64,000 nucleotides of DNA from Nocardioides szechwanensis. Lineage in GTDB: Bacteria; Actinomycetota; Actinomycetes; Propionibacteriales; Nocardioidaceae. How positions within the stretch are numbered: the stretch's first letter is position 1; each line of letters starts with the position of its first letter. Below the pieces are notes generated by a model. That model ran no database searches, had not been told where the DNA came from, and saw only the letters and a list, made by a program, of their open reading frames with translations. The DNA is taken from the NCBI RefSeq assembly GCF_900103935.1, contig NZ_FNIC01000002.1, positions 124,001-188,000 of the forward strand. Direction: 5' to 3'. The position numbers and the translations under genes are program-made. Below, in pieces: positions 31,526 through 40,915 of this stretch.

Positions 31526-32976
31526 CGCGCCGGCTTGACCTCGGGCTCGTCCTCCGGCTGCTGCGTCGTCACCTCTTCGTCGGGACTCACGAGGATGACC
31601 GGCGTCTCGCCGTCCAGCCAGCGGTTCTGGAGCGCGATGATGTTGGCCGGCAGGGCGACCAGTCGGGCGTCGGCGGCCAGCTCGTCGGAGGCGTTGACGT
31701 AGAACTTGAGGAAGTCGGTCACCTCGCGACGCTGCAGGGACCGCGTCGTCGTGGTGACCAGCAGCTGCCGGGCCAGGGGGTACTCGCCGCTGACGATCGT
31801 GCGCTGGCTGGGGAAGATGCAGTTGCGCTCCCCGCTCGGCAGGGTGATCTCGAACGGGCGGAGCTGGTCCTCGTAGAGCTCGTAGTAGCTGAACCGGAAG
31901 AACGCCAGGTTGCCGCGAATGTCGTCGACGAGGCGCTTGGAGCCGAGTGCGAGGTTGTAGAGGCGCAGGGCCTCCTCGCGCTGGGTAGCGATCTGGTTCT
32001 TCTTGACCCGGGCCGCGTCGCGGGCGACGATCGCGTCGGCCAGGCGCTGCTGGTCGCGGGCCCGGTCGGCGGGCGGGCGCTTGTCGCGGATGCCCTTCTG
32101 GACCTCGGCCCGGGCGGCCCGGACCTCGGCCTGGGCGTCCTTGAGGACCTGCCACCAGGTCTCGAGCTGCTCGTTGAGCAGGGCACGCTTGCGGGCGCGG
32201 TCGGCGAACCGGTCGGCCAGCAGGTGATCGCGGATCCCGCCCACGACCCAGTCGCGGGTGCCGTTGTCGCTCTCGAAGGCCTGGTAATCCGAGCGCAGGT
32301 TGGTCAGGCTCGGCTCTGGGGCGTCCAGGACGTAGCGGCCGAAGAACCCGAACGCGTTGTTGTCCATGTTGGGCCCACCGGTCTCGAGGCGGACCTCGTC
32401 GAGCCCCAGCTGGGACCAGTCGGTGATCGGGGACCCGGCCCGGAAGATGTCCTGCACCTGGGCGGTCGTGAGGCAGTCGCCACCGACGTCGGTCTCGGAC
32501 TTGATCGCCAGCACGACGGCGTCGGCGGCGACCTGGAACTGGACGACGTCGAGGCCGACGGCGCGGCAGGCGTCCCACTCGGCACGGCTGATCGGCCGCG
32601 ACGAGTCGACCAGGTCGATCTCGCCGGCGCACAGACGCTGGAAGGCCTGGTCCTCGCCGGTCTCGGAGAAGTTGACGGTGGTCGTGCTGCCGCCGAACTC
32701 GTAGCGGCTGGCCGCCTCCGCGGTCAGGGAACCGCTGGTGCCCTCGATGTCGACGATGCCGCCGGGACGGCCGGGCAGGGCAGCGTTGGCCTTGTTGATC
32801 CGCTCCTGCTCGTCGGTGTTGGCGCGGTAGCGCTGGGCCTCCTGCTGAGCCACTGTGTCGGTGGCTTCCGGTGTGTCGTCCGCGCAGGAGCTGAGGGCCA
32901 GCGCTGCCGTGAGGAGCAGCGCGACCAGCCCGGCGGTGCGGCCGGTGTGAGTCACTGTGTGGTGTCCGGTGCGCAT
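31522..32976 (-). CDS. PstS-like binding lipoprotein with coiled-coil insertion
   Basis: 484 residues. The lipobox LALSSC places the acylated Cys at 31. Residues 70-245 resemble the first part of a PstS/PBP-like-2 substrate-binding protein (IVDIEGTSGSLTAEAASRYE, LCAGEIDLVDSSRPIS, TTAQVQDIFRAGSPITDWSQ) and residues 353-450 resemble its second part (GNLAFFRFSYYELYED, EYPLARQLLV). Between them lies about 100 residues of charged, Ala/Arg/Glu-rich sequence predicted as a coiled-coil hairpin. Phosphate transporters are not nearby, so it may have been adopted for another ligand or for assembly. The start ATG overlaps the upstream stop by one base. Confidence 0.82.
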   Translation of the reverse strand: MRTGHHTVTHTGRTAGLVALLLTAALALSSCADDTPEATDTVAQQEAQRYRANTDEQERINKANAALPGRPGGIVDIEGTSGSLTAEAASRYEFGGSTTTVNFSETGEDQAFQRLCAGEIDLVDSSRPISRAEWDACRAVGLDVVQFQVAADAVVLAIKSETDVGGDCLTTAQVQDIFRAGSPITDWSQLGLDEVRLETGGPNMDNNAFGFFGRYVLDAPEPSLTNLRSDYQAFESDNGTRDWVVGGIRDHLLADRFADRARKRALLNEQLETWWQVLKDAQAEVRAARAEVQKGIRDKRPPADRARDQQRLADAIVARDAARVKKNQIATQREEALRLYNLALGSKRLVDDIRGNLAFFRFSYYELYEDQLRPFEITLPSGERNCIFPSQRTIVSGEYPLARQLLVTTTTRSLQRREVTDFLKFYVNASDELAADARLVALPANIIALQNRWLDGETPVILVSPDEEVTTQQPEDEPEVKPAR

Positions 32977-34178
32977 CACTGAGCCCCCTGTCCCGTGTTC
33001 CCGGTGGTCTCCGGGGAGGTGATGAGACCGTTCTCGTCGACGGCCTCCTCGGGGGGATAGGCGTAGCGCCGGCCAAGCTTGATGACCTCGAAGTCGTCGA
33101 GGTGCAGGCCCTGGAGCTCGTTGCCGTTGAGGTACGACGCCGTGACGTCGCGCTGGGCGTAGAGGGTCGGCACCGCGGCCCGGTCGACGACGATCGCGCC
33201 GTAGGTGCGCAGGGCGGCCACGATCGCGTCGGCGTAGCGCTGCTGCTGGGCGGTCAGCTTGATCGGCTTCTTGGTGCGCGGGTCGATCGGGCGGGGCAGC
33301 TCGACGTCGGCCTTGAGCCGGATCCGTGCGCCCTCGGGGATGGACTGCTCACTGCCGTTGCCGTCGGTCGACGACGCCGGCTGGACGAAGTAGTTGGACG
33401 CCGGGCCGGGCAGGCTGATCGCCAGCGCGTGCTCGATCAGACCCGCCTCCAGCTCGTCGGGACCGATCAGGCCCGCGAAGAGCGGCAGGCCGGAGCCGCG
33501 GGCGCTGACCGCCTGGGGAGCCCCGTAGCCGGGACCGTTGAGGTCCCACTCGCGCATGAAGTGGTAGGAGATGCTGCCGTCGGACTCGCGGCGGGCACGC
33601 CACAGGTCGTAGGCGACGGAGTGGCTGGTGTCGAAGATCGTGAACCAGCCGTCGTAGCGCGGGTCGGGGTCGACATCGGCGGGGATGTTGAGCACCACGG
33701 TGTCGTCACCGTCGCCGCACTTGATCTGACGGCACACGACGTCGGTGGGCTCTCCGCCCACCACGACGGCGGTGGTCCAGGCCCGGGTGTTGATGTAGAG
33801 GCCCTCGGTGATCGGCCGCTCGCAGAGGCGCAGGTCGTCGTTGGCGTTCTCCTCCTCGCACACCCCCACGCGGATCTTGGCCTTCTCGATCATCCGGGTG
33901 GAGTTGGGGTCGATCGAGTCGTCGTCGGCGCGGTTGTTCCACGGCGACGAGGCGCTGAAGAAGCGCTGCTCGGTCACCACGATGCCGCCCTCGCCCGTAA
34001 CGGGGTCGATGGTGACCTCCGTACCGGGCGAGGCGGTCGCCGTCGGGGACGTCCGGCCGGTGGGCTCGTCGGCCTGGCCGTCATCGTCGTTGCCGCAGCC
34101 CGCGAGGACGACGGCTGAGACCACGGCCAGGGTGATGAGCTGGAACCGGAACCGGCGGGTGCGCTGAGGAGTTTTCAT
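32976..34178 (-). CDS. Lipoprotein of unknown function
   Basis: 400 residues with lipobox VVLAGC (Cys 28) after a basic N terminus, then an acidic, Thr/Pro-rich linker. The domain starts near [11 protein letters not shown] and contains [36 protein letters not shown] and [21 protein letters not shown] do not recognise a characterised family; the Trp- and Tyr-rich motifs hint at carbohydrate contact, which is speculation. Four-base overlap with the upstream Glu-Pro repeat gene and one-base overlap with the next gene make it part of the operon. Confidence 0.78.
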   Translation of the reverse strand: MKTPQRTRRFRFQLITLAVVSAVVLAGCGNDDDGQADEPTGRTSPTATASPGTEVTIDPVTGEGGIVVTEQRFFSASSPWNNRADDDSIDPNSTRMIEKAKIRVGVCEEENANDDLRLCERPITEGLYINTRAWTTAVVVGGEPTDVVCRQIKCGDGDDTVVLNIPADVDPDPRYDGWFTIFDTSHSVAYDLWRARRESDGSISYHFMREWDLNGPGYGAPQAVSARGSGLPLFAGLIGPDELEAGLIEHALAISLPGPASNYFVQPASSTDGNGSEQSIPEGARIRLKADVELPRPIDPRTKKPIKLTAQQQRYADAIVAALRTYGAIVVDRAAVPTLYAQRDVTASYLNGNELQGLHLDDFEVIKLGRRYAYPPEEAVDENGLITSPETTGNTGQGAQ

Positions 34179-35335
34179 CGTCTCTGGGTGTGGTCTGGAG
34201 TCCCCGTCGCCTCGGCGACGGTGGTCTCGATGGTCTCGGCGAACCGGGAGAACGTCTCGCCGATCTCGTGGAGGTGCCTGGTGTCCGGGGTCTCGACGGC
34301 CGGCGTACCGCCTCGCATCCGGGCCGCCGCGATGATGGCGTGGGCCTCACGGCGGGCGTGCAGGCGGATGAGCTCGGCATCGAGCTCGGCCTGGGCCGTC
34401 AGCAGCTCGCACCGACGGGCCGCCTCCACCTCGATCGCTTCCAGGTGACGCAGGTGCGCCTCGCCGGCGGCCTGCATCCGGGTGATCACGGACTCGGCGA
34501 CGCGCTCGACCGACAGTCCGACGTGCTGGAACTCGTCCTGGGGCTCAAGTACGGAAAGGATCACGATCTCCGGTTCGGGTGCGACGACTTCCGGCTCGAC
34601 GGTCTCGGGCTCAGGTTCGGGCTCCGGTGCAGGCTCGACGGCAACGGGTTCCGGCTCGGGCTCGGGCTCGACGGCAACGGGTTCCGGCTCGGGCTCGACC
34701 GCAACGGGTGTCGGCTCCGGCTCGGGCTCGGGCTCGACCGCAACGGGTTCCGGCTCCGGCTCGGGCTCGGGCTCGACCGCAATGGGTTCGGGCTCGGGCT
34801 CGACCGCAACGGGTTCCGGCTCGGGCTCGACCGCAACGGGTGTCGGCTCCGGCTCGGGCTCGGGCTCGACCGCAACGGGTTCCGGCTCCGGCTCGGGCTC
34901 GGGCTCGACCGCAATGGGTTCGGGCTCGGGCTCGACCGCAACGGGTTCCGGCTCCGGCTCGGGCTCCGGCTCGTCCGCAATGGGTTCCGGCTCGGGCTCG
35001 ACCGCAACGGGTTCCGGCTCGGGCTGGGGCTCGACCGCAACGGGTTCCGGCTCCGGTTCCGGCTCGGGCTCGGCCACCTGGGCGGCGGCCTGCTCGCGGG
35101 CGGCCGCGGCACGCTGACGGGCCAGGCTCAGGGCGTCCGCACGGGCCTGGCTGGGCGCTGCGACCGTCGGGGCCGGGGCCTCGGTCGTCTCTGCGGCGTC
35201 GGTCGTGGTGTCGTCCGGAGGCGCGAGCAGGGTGGTGAAGTCGACGGCGCCGATCCGGGTCTCGTCGCGGTCGGCCGACAGGATGTCGTCGAGCGAGGGC
35301 GGGGGCGCGATGCCGGAGATGCGTGGGTTGGTCAT
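34175..35335 (-). CDS. (Glu-Pro) repeat protein with C-terminal coiled coil
   Basis: 386 residues without signal peptide or membrane helix. Residues 1-90 are Ala/Asp/Thr-rich, residues about 90-245 consist of repeats of [12 protein letters not shown] type (variants [16 protein letters not shown]), and residues 250-370 form a probable coiled coil ([39 protein letters not shown]). Stiff Glu-Pro rods occur in TonB-like spanners and surface proteins. The ATGA overlap at 35335 couples it to the membrane protein gene, suggesting it is a cytoplasmic scaffold for the polymerase, which is inference. ATG 35335 is preferred to upstream frame extensions. Confidence 0.8.
   Translation of the reverse strand: MTNPRISGIAPPPSLDDILSADRDETRIGAVDFTTLLAPPDDTTTDAAETTEAPAPTVAAPSQARADALSLARQRAAAAREQAAAQVAEPEPEPEPEPVAVEPQPEPEPVAVEPEPEPIADEPEPEPEPEPVAVEPEPEPIAVEPEPEPEPEPVAVEPEPEPEPTPVAVEPEPEPVAVEPEPEPIAVEPEPEPEPEPVAVEPEPEPEPTPVAVEPEPEPVAVEPEPEPEPVAVEPAPEPEPEPETVEPEVVAPEPEIVILSVLEPQDEFQHVGLSVERVAESVITRMQAAGEAHLRHLEAIEVEAARRCELLTAQAELDAELIRLHARREAHAIIAAARMRGGTPAVETPDTRHLHEIGETFSRFAETIETTVAEATGTPDHTQRR
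34606..35074. repeat. Tandem coding repeats (Glu-Pro), with a 132-bp higher-order copy
   Basis: Short units such as GGCTCGGGCTCGACCGCAAC recur throughout. A longer block recurs with an offset of 132 bases: the variant GGGTGTCGG occurs at 34706 and again at 34838, each followed by the same series of units. 132 is 44 codons, so expansion or loss by slippage keeps the frame. Confidence 0.85.
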
Positions 35336-37038
35336 GGCGACACCTCGTCGGTCTCGGTGTCGAGCCCGGAGTCGACGCTCGCGCCCGGGTCGAGGGTCTC
35401 CTCGCCGGGTCGGAACCCGGCCGGCACCCACAGCAGCACGTAGCGGTCGGTGCGGTAGGCCTCGGTCAGCAGCGGGTTGCCGCCGTCGATGTCCTCGGCG
35501 TAGTACTCGCTGAGCAGGTCGTTGTCGGAGTTGGTCGACAAGAGCAGGTAGTCGACGTACTTGTCGGGGTTCTTGGCGGCATCGAGCCAGGGACCGTCGG
35601 ACTTGTCGACGCGGTCGAAGAAGAGCGCCGGGTCACCGGTGAGCAGGATGACCGCGGCGGTCTGGGCGTTGTCGGTCAGGATGGAGTTCTTCAGCGTCAC
35701 GTTGTCGGTGATCCACTGGGCCATGGCCTGCTCGGACACGTAGCCCACGGTGGAGCCGTCGGGCGTGGTCGCGCCCTCCTGCGACTGCCTTGTGGACACC
35801 GCGGCGGCGAAGGTCGACTCGAGGCCTTGGTACTTGTAGGTCTTCATGGCCTGGAAGGTCCAGGGGATGCTCGCGATCAGGCCGGCGACCAGGAGCGCGC
35901 TCACCAGCGAGGCGCCGTCACCGGCGGAGCGTGCGAGCCAGATGGCGCCGATCATCGAGAAGAGCAGGATCGGCAGCGCGTTGCGCATGATCATCGGCGA
36001 GTCGGTCAGCTTCAGCGCGACCGAGACCGCCGGCACGATGATCGACAGGAACAGGATCACCGCAAGCCACAGGGCGAAGCTGTTGCGGCGGGCCACTCCC
36101 GCGAAGATCAGCGCGGGCAGGACCACGATGGCGATCGGGGCCCCGTAGAGCACGAGGCGGCCGGTGTACTCCAGCAGCTCGACGGCAGTGAAGGCCTCGA
36201 GTCCCCCGGAGGAGGCGGCGTCGCTGCTAGCGGTGATCCAGTTGAACGGTTTGAAGACCAGCAGCAGGTTGAACGCCGTCCAGAGCGCCACGACGTAGAC
36301 GGTGGGGGCGGCGAAGCCCACGGTGGTGCCTTCGATCTCGGTGCCGTCGGCGCCGAGGCGGGCCAGGATGGCGCCGACCATGATCGCGCTGACCACGAAC
36401 CACAGCAGGCTGCTGTAGCCGCACAGGGCGGCGACCGCGAAGGCGAGCCCGGCGATCATCACGAACCGGATGTCGGCGGTGACGTACCACGCGAACAGTG
36501 CGCCGAGGGCCGCGACCACGAACGCCATCCACATGAAGTGGCGCGCGCCGCTGGCGGCGTACAGGACGACCAGCGGGTTGAGCCCGAGGGCGACCAGGGC
36601 CACGACCCGCACGGGGGCGAGCACCTGGGCCCGGCGCATCATCGTGTTGAAGACGACCATGGTGAAGGCCGCGAAGACGGCCGACGCGAGCGGGACCACG
36701 AGCAGCGAGCTGGCCAGCCCGGAGAAGATCGTGAGCGGCGAGATCAGCAGGATCGTCAGCGGCGGGTAGTCGAAGCCGACCGCGGAGAGCTTGGGCGGGT
36801 CGTTGTGCCAGACCATCAGCGCCCGGTTGAAGCGGTCGAGGGTCTCGAAGCCGACGACGTGCATGTCGGAGATCAGCCAGTGTCCGAACCAGGCGTAGCC
36901 CAGGGTGAACAGGCCGAAGACCAGCGCGCTCTCCCACCACCGGCGGGGGATGTCGCTCGGACGGCGGCCGACGGACTGGACGACGCCGCTCAGGCGCTCA
37001 CGGGTCGTGACGATGGTGACCGTGGTGGTGTCGGTCAT
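35332..37038 (-). CDS. Polytopic membrane protein, GT-C glycosyltransferase-like
   Basis: 568 residues with about a dozen hydrophobic helices in the first 430 residues and a C-terminal extracytoplasmic domain of about 140 residues. The first external loop carries [20 protein letters not shown]; an acidic residue followed by YPPL is typical of lipid-linked-sugar GT-C transferases (GT39/GT83/GT87 type), though I cannot place it in one family. ATG 37038 overlaps the stop of the glycosyltransferase by four bases. It probably works with that enzyme in making or transferring a surface glycan. Confidence 0.78.
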   Translation of the reverse strand: MTDTTTVTIVTTRERLSGVVQSVGRRPSDIPRRWWESALVFGLFTLGYAWFGHWLISDMHVVGFETLDRFNRALMVWHNDPPKLSAVGFDYPPLTILLISPLTIFSGLASSLLVVPLASAVFAAFTMVVFNTMMRRAQVLAPVRVVALVALGLNPLVVLYAASGARHFMWMAFVVAALGALFAWYVTADIRFVMIAGLAFAVAALCGYSSLLWFVVSAIMVGAILARLGADGTEIEGTTVGFAAPTVYVVALWTAFNLLLVFKPFNWITASSDAASSGGLEAFTAVELLEYTGRLVLYGAPIAIVVLPALIFAGVARRNSFALWLAVILFLSIIVPAVSVALKLTDSPMIMRNALPILLFSMIGAIWLARSAGDGASLVSALLVAGLIASIPWTFQAMKTYKYQGLESTFAAAVSTRQSQEGATTPDGSTVGYVSEQAMAQWITDNVTLKNSILTDNAQTAAVILLTGDPALFFDRVDKSDGPWLDAAKNPDKYVDYLLLSTNSDNDLLSEYYAEDIDGGNPLLTEAYRTDRYVLLWVPAGFRPGEETLDPGASVDSGLDTETDEVSP

Positions 37039-39185
37039 GACGACCCCTCGTCCAGGCCGTGCTCGGTCTTCTCCCAGTAGAACGGGTTGGTGAAGAGCTG
37101 GATGAAGCCCTTCCAGGCCGCCCAGCTCATCAGGCCCCAGTAGAGGGGCGAGAGCAAGGCGGTGCGGGTGATCCCGAACTCCCCGCGCTGCAGGCTGCCC
37201 GCCACGTTGAGGTAGACGAAGATGAAGTTGCCGATGAAGAGCAGGGCACTGGCGGCGTAGAACACGATGCCCGGGAAGAGCTGCTCGATGAAGCCCCAGC
37301 GGGTGAGGATGTAGAGCGTGGTGAGGAACCAGAACACGGGGTTCATCAGGAGCACGAACGCCGACCCCATGGTCAGGTTGAAGCTGATGAAGCCGCGGAG
37401 GCCGGTCTGGGCCAGCAGGTGCACCGGGTTGCGCATGTGCACGAGCCAGGTCTGGATGTAGCCCTTGTTCCAGCGCGAGCGCTGACGGATCCAGTTGCCG
37501 ACCTGGGAGTTGGCCTCCTCCAGCGTCGTGGAGTCGATCATCGCGGTGCGGTAGCCCTCGCGGTGCAGGCGGATGCCGAGGTCGGCGTCCTCGGTGACGT
37601 TGAACGGGTCCCAGGCGCCGAGCTCGCGCAGCGTCGAGGTGACGAAGTGGTTGGAGGTGCCGCCCAGCGGGATCGGCGACTCGGCCGCACCCATGGCCGG
37701 CAGCACCAGCTCGAAGTGCATGGAGTACTCGTTGGCGAACCAGGCCGTCAGCATGTTCTGGTCCTGGTTGAAGTGGTTGAGCTTGGCCTGGACGCACACC
37801 ACGTTGGCCGGCACGTGCTGGAAGGCGATGAGCGCCTTCTTCAGCTGGTCGGGGTCGGGGCGGTCCTCGGCGTCGAAGATCACGCAGTACTTGCCGGTCG
37901 CCAGCTGCAGGCCGTAGTTGCACGCCTTGGGCTTGGTCTTCGGCTGGCTGTCGGGGACCACGACGAGGTGGAAGTGGGGCGGGAGGTTGAGCGACTTGAT
38001 CTTGTCGATCGTCTCGTCGTCGTCCTCCTCGCACAGGAGCTTCACGTCGAGGCGGGTCTGTGGGTAGTCGAGGGCGTTGATGTCGCGCACGAGGCGGGGC
38101 ACGATCCCGGCCTCCTTGTAGAGCGGCACCAGGATCGTGTAGACGGGCAGCTGGCGCTCGTCGAGTGCGGCGATCTCCTCGTCGGTGACGTCGGTCTCGA
38201 GGTGGGTGCCGAGCGCCCGCAGGGTCAGCCGGAACTTGTAGATCGAGACCACGAGGTAGATGAAGCTGCAGACGGAGACGATCCCGATCAGGGTGTTGAT
38301 CGGCCAGACCACCCCGCAGATCACGACGGCCACGATGGCCAGGACGAGCACGGCCTTCTGGGCCGGCGACACGACGACGTGGGCCGACGACTCGGGCCGC
38401 GACTCCATGAGCGCCTGGGTGGAGACCTCGGAGTAGTGCAGGCTGTGCACGCGCTGGATCAGCTGGTCGAGGTCGCTGCGGTTGGCGAGCAGCTGGCGGA
38501 ACGGGCCGCCCAGCGTCTGCTCCACGAGCGCTGCGTCGTCGTCGGCGAGCGGGCGGGCCACCGCGACCAGGACGGCCTCCTCGGTGACGGCCACGGGGAT
38601 CGCCTGCAGGCGGAGCGCCAGGGGCTCGGGCAGCCGGCGGGCGACGTCGAGGTCCGGCTCGAAGTCGGCCAGGCCGACGCGCTGCATCTGGAAGATCTCG
38701 GAGAGGGCCGCGACGAGGACGTCCTCAGACATCGCCTCGTGGGCGACCAGGATGTCGCCGAGCGGGTCGCCGGTGCGGGAGTACTCCAGCATCGCGCGCT
38801 GGAGCTGCTCGCTGGTCACCAGACCGCTGCGGGTGAGCATCTGCGCCATCTGCATGCGGGCGCGGCGCGCCTCGGGCGTCTCGACCTCCGCCTCGACCGG
38901 CGGGTAGGTCTCGTCGATGGCGGCGACGATCTCGTTGACCGTGTGGCGGATCAGGACGACCGGGCGGTCGATGCGCTCCGCCACGACGTGTGCGGTGATC
39001 GAGTCGTCGGCGTCCGCGGCGGCGACCAGGACCTGGCCGTCGGCCAGCGCGTAGGGCATCACCCGGAAGGTGCGGCAGATGCCCTCGGGAATGAGGTGAC
39101 GGAGCTCCTCGTCGATGCCGTCCGTGAGCCGGACCGTCGTACGGGTGACTGAGGTGGTCCCGGAGGTGGTACCGGAGATCGTCAC
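37035..39185 (-). CDS. Family 2 glycosyltransferase fused to GspE-N-type domains
   Basis: 716 residues. Residues 20-95 (LIPEGICRTFRVMPYALADG) resemble the second half, and 110-215 the whole, of the N-terminal domain of type II secretion ATPases (MLTRSGLVTSEQLQRAML, PLGDILVAHEAMSEDVLVAA). Two membrane helices lie at 275-315. The GT-A domain has CEEDDDETID, FDAEDRPDPD (437-444), TED (531-533) and the QRSRW motif (568-572) of processive synthases; four more helices follow. GspE-N/MshEN domains can bind c-di-GMP, and NfrB-type enzymes join such a domain to a GT2, but the key Arg and Gln positions are changed here. Start GTG 39185 overlaps the previous stop. Confidence 0.88.
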   Translation of the reverse strand: MTISGTTSGTTSVTRTTVRLTDGIDEELRHLIPEGICRTFRVMPYALADGQVLVAAADADDSITAHVVAERIDRPVVLIRHTVNEIVAAIDETYPPVEAEVETPEARRARMQMAQMLTRSGLVTSEQLQRAMLEYSRTGDPLGDILVAHEAMSEDVLVAALSEIFQMQRVGLADFEPDLDVARRLPEPLALRLQAIPVAVTEEAVLVAVARPLADDDAALVEQTLGGPFRQLLANRSDLDQLIQRVHSLHYSEVSTQALMESRPESSAHVVVSPAQKAVLVLAIVAVVICGVVWPINTLIGIVSVCSFIYLVVSIYKFRLTLRALGTHLETDVTDEEIAALDERQLPVYTILVPLYKEAGIVPRLVRDINALDYPQTRLDVKLLCEEDDDETIDKIKSLNLPPHFHLVVVPDSQPKTKPKACNYGLQLATGKYCVIFDAEDRPDPDQLKKALIAFQHVPANVVCVQAKLNHFNQDQNMLTAWFANEYSMHFELVLPAMGAAESPIPLGGTSNHFVTSTLRELGAWDPFNVTEDADLGIRLHREGYRTAMIDSTTLEEANSQVGNWIRQRSRWNKGYIQTWLVHMRNPVHLLAQTGLRGFISFNLTMGSAFVLLMNPVFWFLTTLYILTRWGFIEQLFPGIVFYAASALLFIGNFIFVYLNVAGSLQRGEFGITRTALLSPLYWGLMSWAAWKGFIQLFTNPFYWEKTEHGLDEGSS

Positions 39186-39430
39186 TGTGTCCCCGCTCCG
39201 AACCCATGGGCGGCCTGACCGGGCGCTGACGAGGGTCCGGAGGACTCCGTCCGGTTCCCGCGGGGCCGCATGACGGTGTACCCGAGGAACGCCAGAGCAA
39301 GAGCCAGCAGCGGGGCGATGAGGAAGGCGAGGAAGACGACGACGAAGATCACGAGAGTGACGACGAGCCCGACGCCGGCTGCGCCGACAGACTTGCCGGC
39401 GGGCCGCGAAGCAGAAGTCTGCACGGACAT
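39182..39430 (-). CDS. Small membrane protein at the head of the glycan operon
   Basis: 82 residues: a short polar start (MSVQTSASRPAGKSVG), a long double hydrophobic stretch (VGLVVTLVIFVVVFLAFLIA, then PLLALALAFLGYTV) and a polar Gly/Ser-rich end. Probably two closely spaced helices. GGGGGG lies seven bases before ATG 39430. Its stop overlaps the GTG of the glycosyltransferase by four bases, so it is likely an accessory subunit, comparable in position to small regulators of cellulose or alginate synthases. No family recognised. Confidence 0.72.
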   Translation of the reverse strand: MSVQTSASRPAGKSVGAAGVGLVVTLVIFVVVFLAFLIAPLLALALAFLGYTVMRPRGNRTESSGPSSAPGQAAHGFGAGTQ

Positions 39431-39563
39431 GGTGGATCCCCCCTGATGCTCCCGGCGCCTGGTCCCCCCGAGCGCCCGGGTTGTGTAACTAACCCATATT
39501 GAGCCTGGGGCCGCCCACGGATCAACAACTGCGGGGTAACAGTCGGTGTTAACAACCGTGTCA
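39431..39563 (-). promoter_or_regulatory. Probable promoter region of the glycan operon
   Basis: This AT-richer gap (relative to its surroundings) holds GTTAGTTACACAA and CAATATGGG on the minus strand as possible -10 regions and repeated AACA/TGTT motifs (GGTAACAGTCGGTGTTAACA on the plus strand) that could bind a regulator. No single promoter fits well enough to name. Confidence 0.35.
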
Positions 39564-40838
39564 CTAGGGACGGCCGGATGCCCCTCTGGCTCCTTGCGCC
39601 CCATGCGCCCCGGGGGCATCCGCCGGCACCGAGCCGGAGAGGTAGGCCCGCGCGATCTCGCCGTACGCCGTGGGGCCGGCCTCGGCGCTCGCGCGCAGCG
39701 AGAGGGCGTCGCTGCCGTCGTCCCACACCCAGAACAGCGAGCCCACGCCGTGAGTGTTGGCCCAGCCGAGATAGCCCTCGACGTAGCCGCCGAGCGGCCG
39801 CGCGGCGCCGAGCTCGGTCGTGACCACGGGCACGCTGCCCGACAGCGGTGCGAGGACGGAGTCCCAGCAGGCGCGGGTCGCGCAGGCCCGGTCGTCGTAG
39901 CTGTGGAACGCGGCCACGAGCTGGTCGTCGGCGGGGGCGAACTCGAGCCAGCGCCGGAGGTCGCCGGCCCGGTCGAGGCCACCGAGCAGGATCGGCTGCT
40001 CCGCGCCGGCGGCGCGGATCGCCCGGACCACCCGGTCCATGCCCTGGGCCACGTAGGTCACCCGCCCGTTGGTCGCGGTCTGGGTGTCCTCGACCGGGGC
40101 CCGGCACTCCCCGTCGCGCCAGCACGGCCAGGTCAGGTCGAAGATAACCCGACCCCGACGGTCGGACCGGGAGGAGGGCTCGCTGAAGGCGTCGAACATG
40201 ACCGACGGGTGGTCGCGGTAGGTCGTCGCGACCGAGCTCCAGAACGCCAGTGACTCGGGGTCGGGCATCGCGAGGCTGCCGAACTCGTCGCTGCCGATGC
40301 GCTTGCGGCTGTGGAGGTCGAGGATGACCACCAGTCCGGCGGAGTTGAGGGCGTCGACCATCCCGGACACCTCGGCCCGGTAGTCGGCGACCGTGCGCTC
40401 CTCGGACCGGTCGCTCACGGGTGCCCCGCGGGTCCCGAGCCAGCAGTCCTGGTTGAGCGGGAGCCGGACCGTGTTGGCGCCCCACGACGCGATCTCGCTC
40501 GCCTCGTCGTCGGCGGCGTCGGCGGCGTCGGCGGCGGGGAGGGTGTCGAGGTTCGACAGGCCCCAGCCCTGCGCACAGGCGTACTCGAAGCTGCTCCAGT
40601 TGACGCCGCGGGGGACGAAGACCCGTCCGGTCCGGGCGTCGACGAGGTGGTTCTCGTCGACGAAGGGCTGCGCGGCTCGCGAGTAGGGCACGGTGCCGCG
40701 ATCTCCCGATCCGGTGAGCGTCACCGCGGCGGTAGCGCCGCCGGCGAGGAGCATCAGCACGAGGGCGGCGCTCCACCACCGGCGCCGGCGCCGCACGCGC
40801 GCCAGCATGGCGGCACGCTCCAACGGTCCATCGTGCAT
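39564..40838 (-). CDS. Secreted or anchored glycoside hydrolase, GH5-like
   Basis: 424 residues with a signal anchor (RRRRWWSAALVLMLLAGGAT). The TIM-barrel landmarks of GH5 cellulase-type enzymes are present: FVPRGVNWSSFEYACAQGWG, GANTVRLPLNQDCWLG, VVILDLHS, the acid/base region MFDAFSEPSS (usual NEP is SEP) and the nucleophile VVTTELGA. A low-complexity Ala/Gly tail ends it. GGGGGG precedes ATG 40838. A glycanase next to a polysaccharide synthase recalls BcsZ beside cellulose synthase; it probably trims or releases the polymer. Its substrate cannot be read from the sequence. Confidence 0.82.
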   Translation of the reverse strand: MHDGPLERAAMLARVRRRRRWWSAALVLMLLAGGATAAVTLTGSGDRGTVPYSRAAQPFVDENHLVDARTGRVFVPRGVNWSSFEYACAQGWGLSNLDTLPAADAADAADDEASEIASWGANTVRLPLNQDCWLGTRGAPVSDRSEERTVADYRAEVSGMVDALNSAGLVVILDLHSRKRIGSDEFGSLAMPDPESLAFWSSVATTYRDHPSVMFDAFSEPSSRSDRRGRVIFDLTWPCWRDGECRAPVEDTQTATNGRVTYVAQGMDRVVRAIRAAGAEQPILLGGLDRAGDLRRWLEFAPADDQLVAAFHSYDDRACATRACWDSVLAPLSGSVPVVTTELGAARPLGGYVEGYLGWANTHGVGSLFWVWDDGSDALSLRASAEAGPTAYGEIARAYLSGSVPADAPGAHGAQGARGASGRP

Positions 40839-40903
40839 CGGAAGGCCCCCCTCTCCGCCTGCATCGTACGGTCCGGCGGCGGGGCGAGCCTCATGCTCGG
40901 CGA

Positions 40904-40909
40904 TATCTT
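40904..40909 (+). promoter_or_regulatory. -10 box of a leaderless transcript (Fe-alcohol dehydrogenase)
   Basis: TATCTT ends six bases before GTG 40916, in the 77-base divergent gap between the GH5 gene and the dehydrogenase. No good -35 box is seen. Confidence 0.4.
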
Positions 40910-40915
40910 GGCGTG

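Noticed and set aside
31522..32976. Phosphate-transport PstS gene
   Set aside because: No pstC, pstA or pstB nearby, and the fold is interrupted by a coiled coil; the neighbours are glycan genes.
30377..33076. Long fused frame joining the second secreted paralogue to upstream sequence
   Set aside because: The upstream part is out of frame with the lipoprotein gene it overlaps; a signal peptide starts at ATG 31525.
34606..35074. CRISPR array
   Set aside because: The repeats are short, contiguous, in frame and without unique spacers; no cas genes are nearby.
34190..35443. Plus-strand open frame opposite the Glu-Pro gene, giving [10 protein letters not shown] repeats
   Set aside because: It is the antisense shadow of the repeat tract; the minus-strand frame is supported by four-base overlaps with both neighbours.
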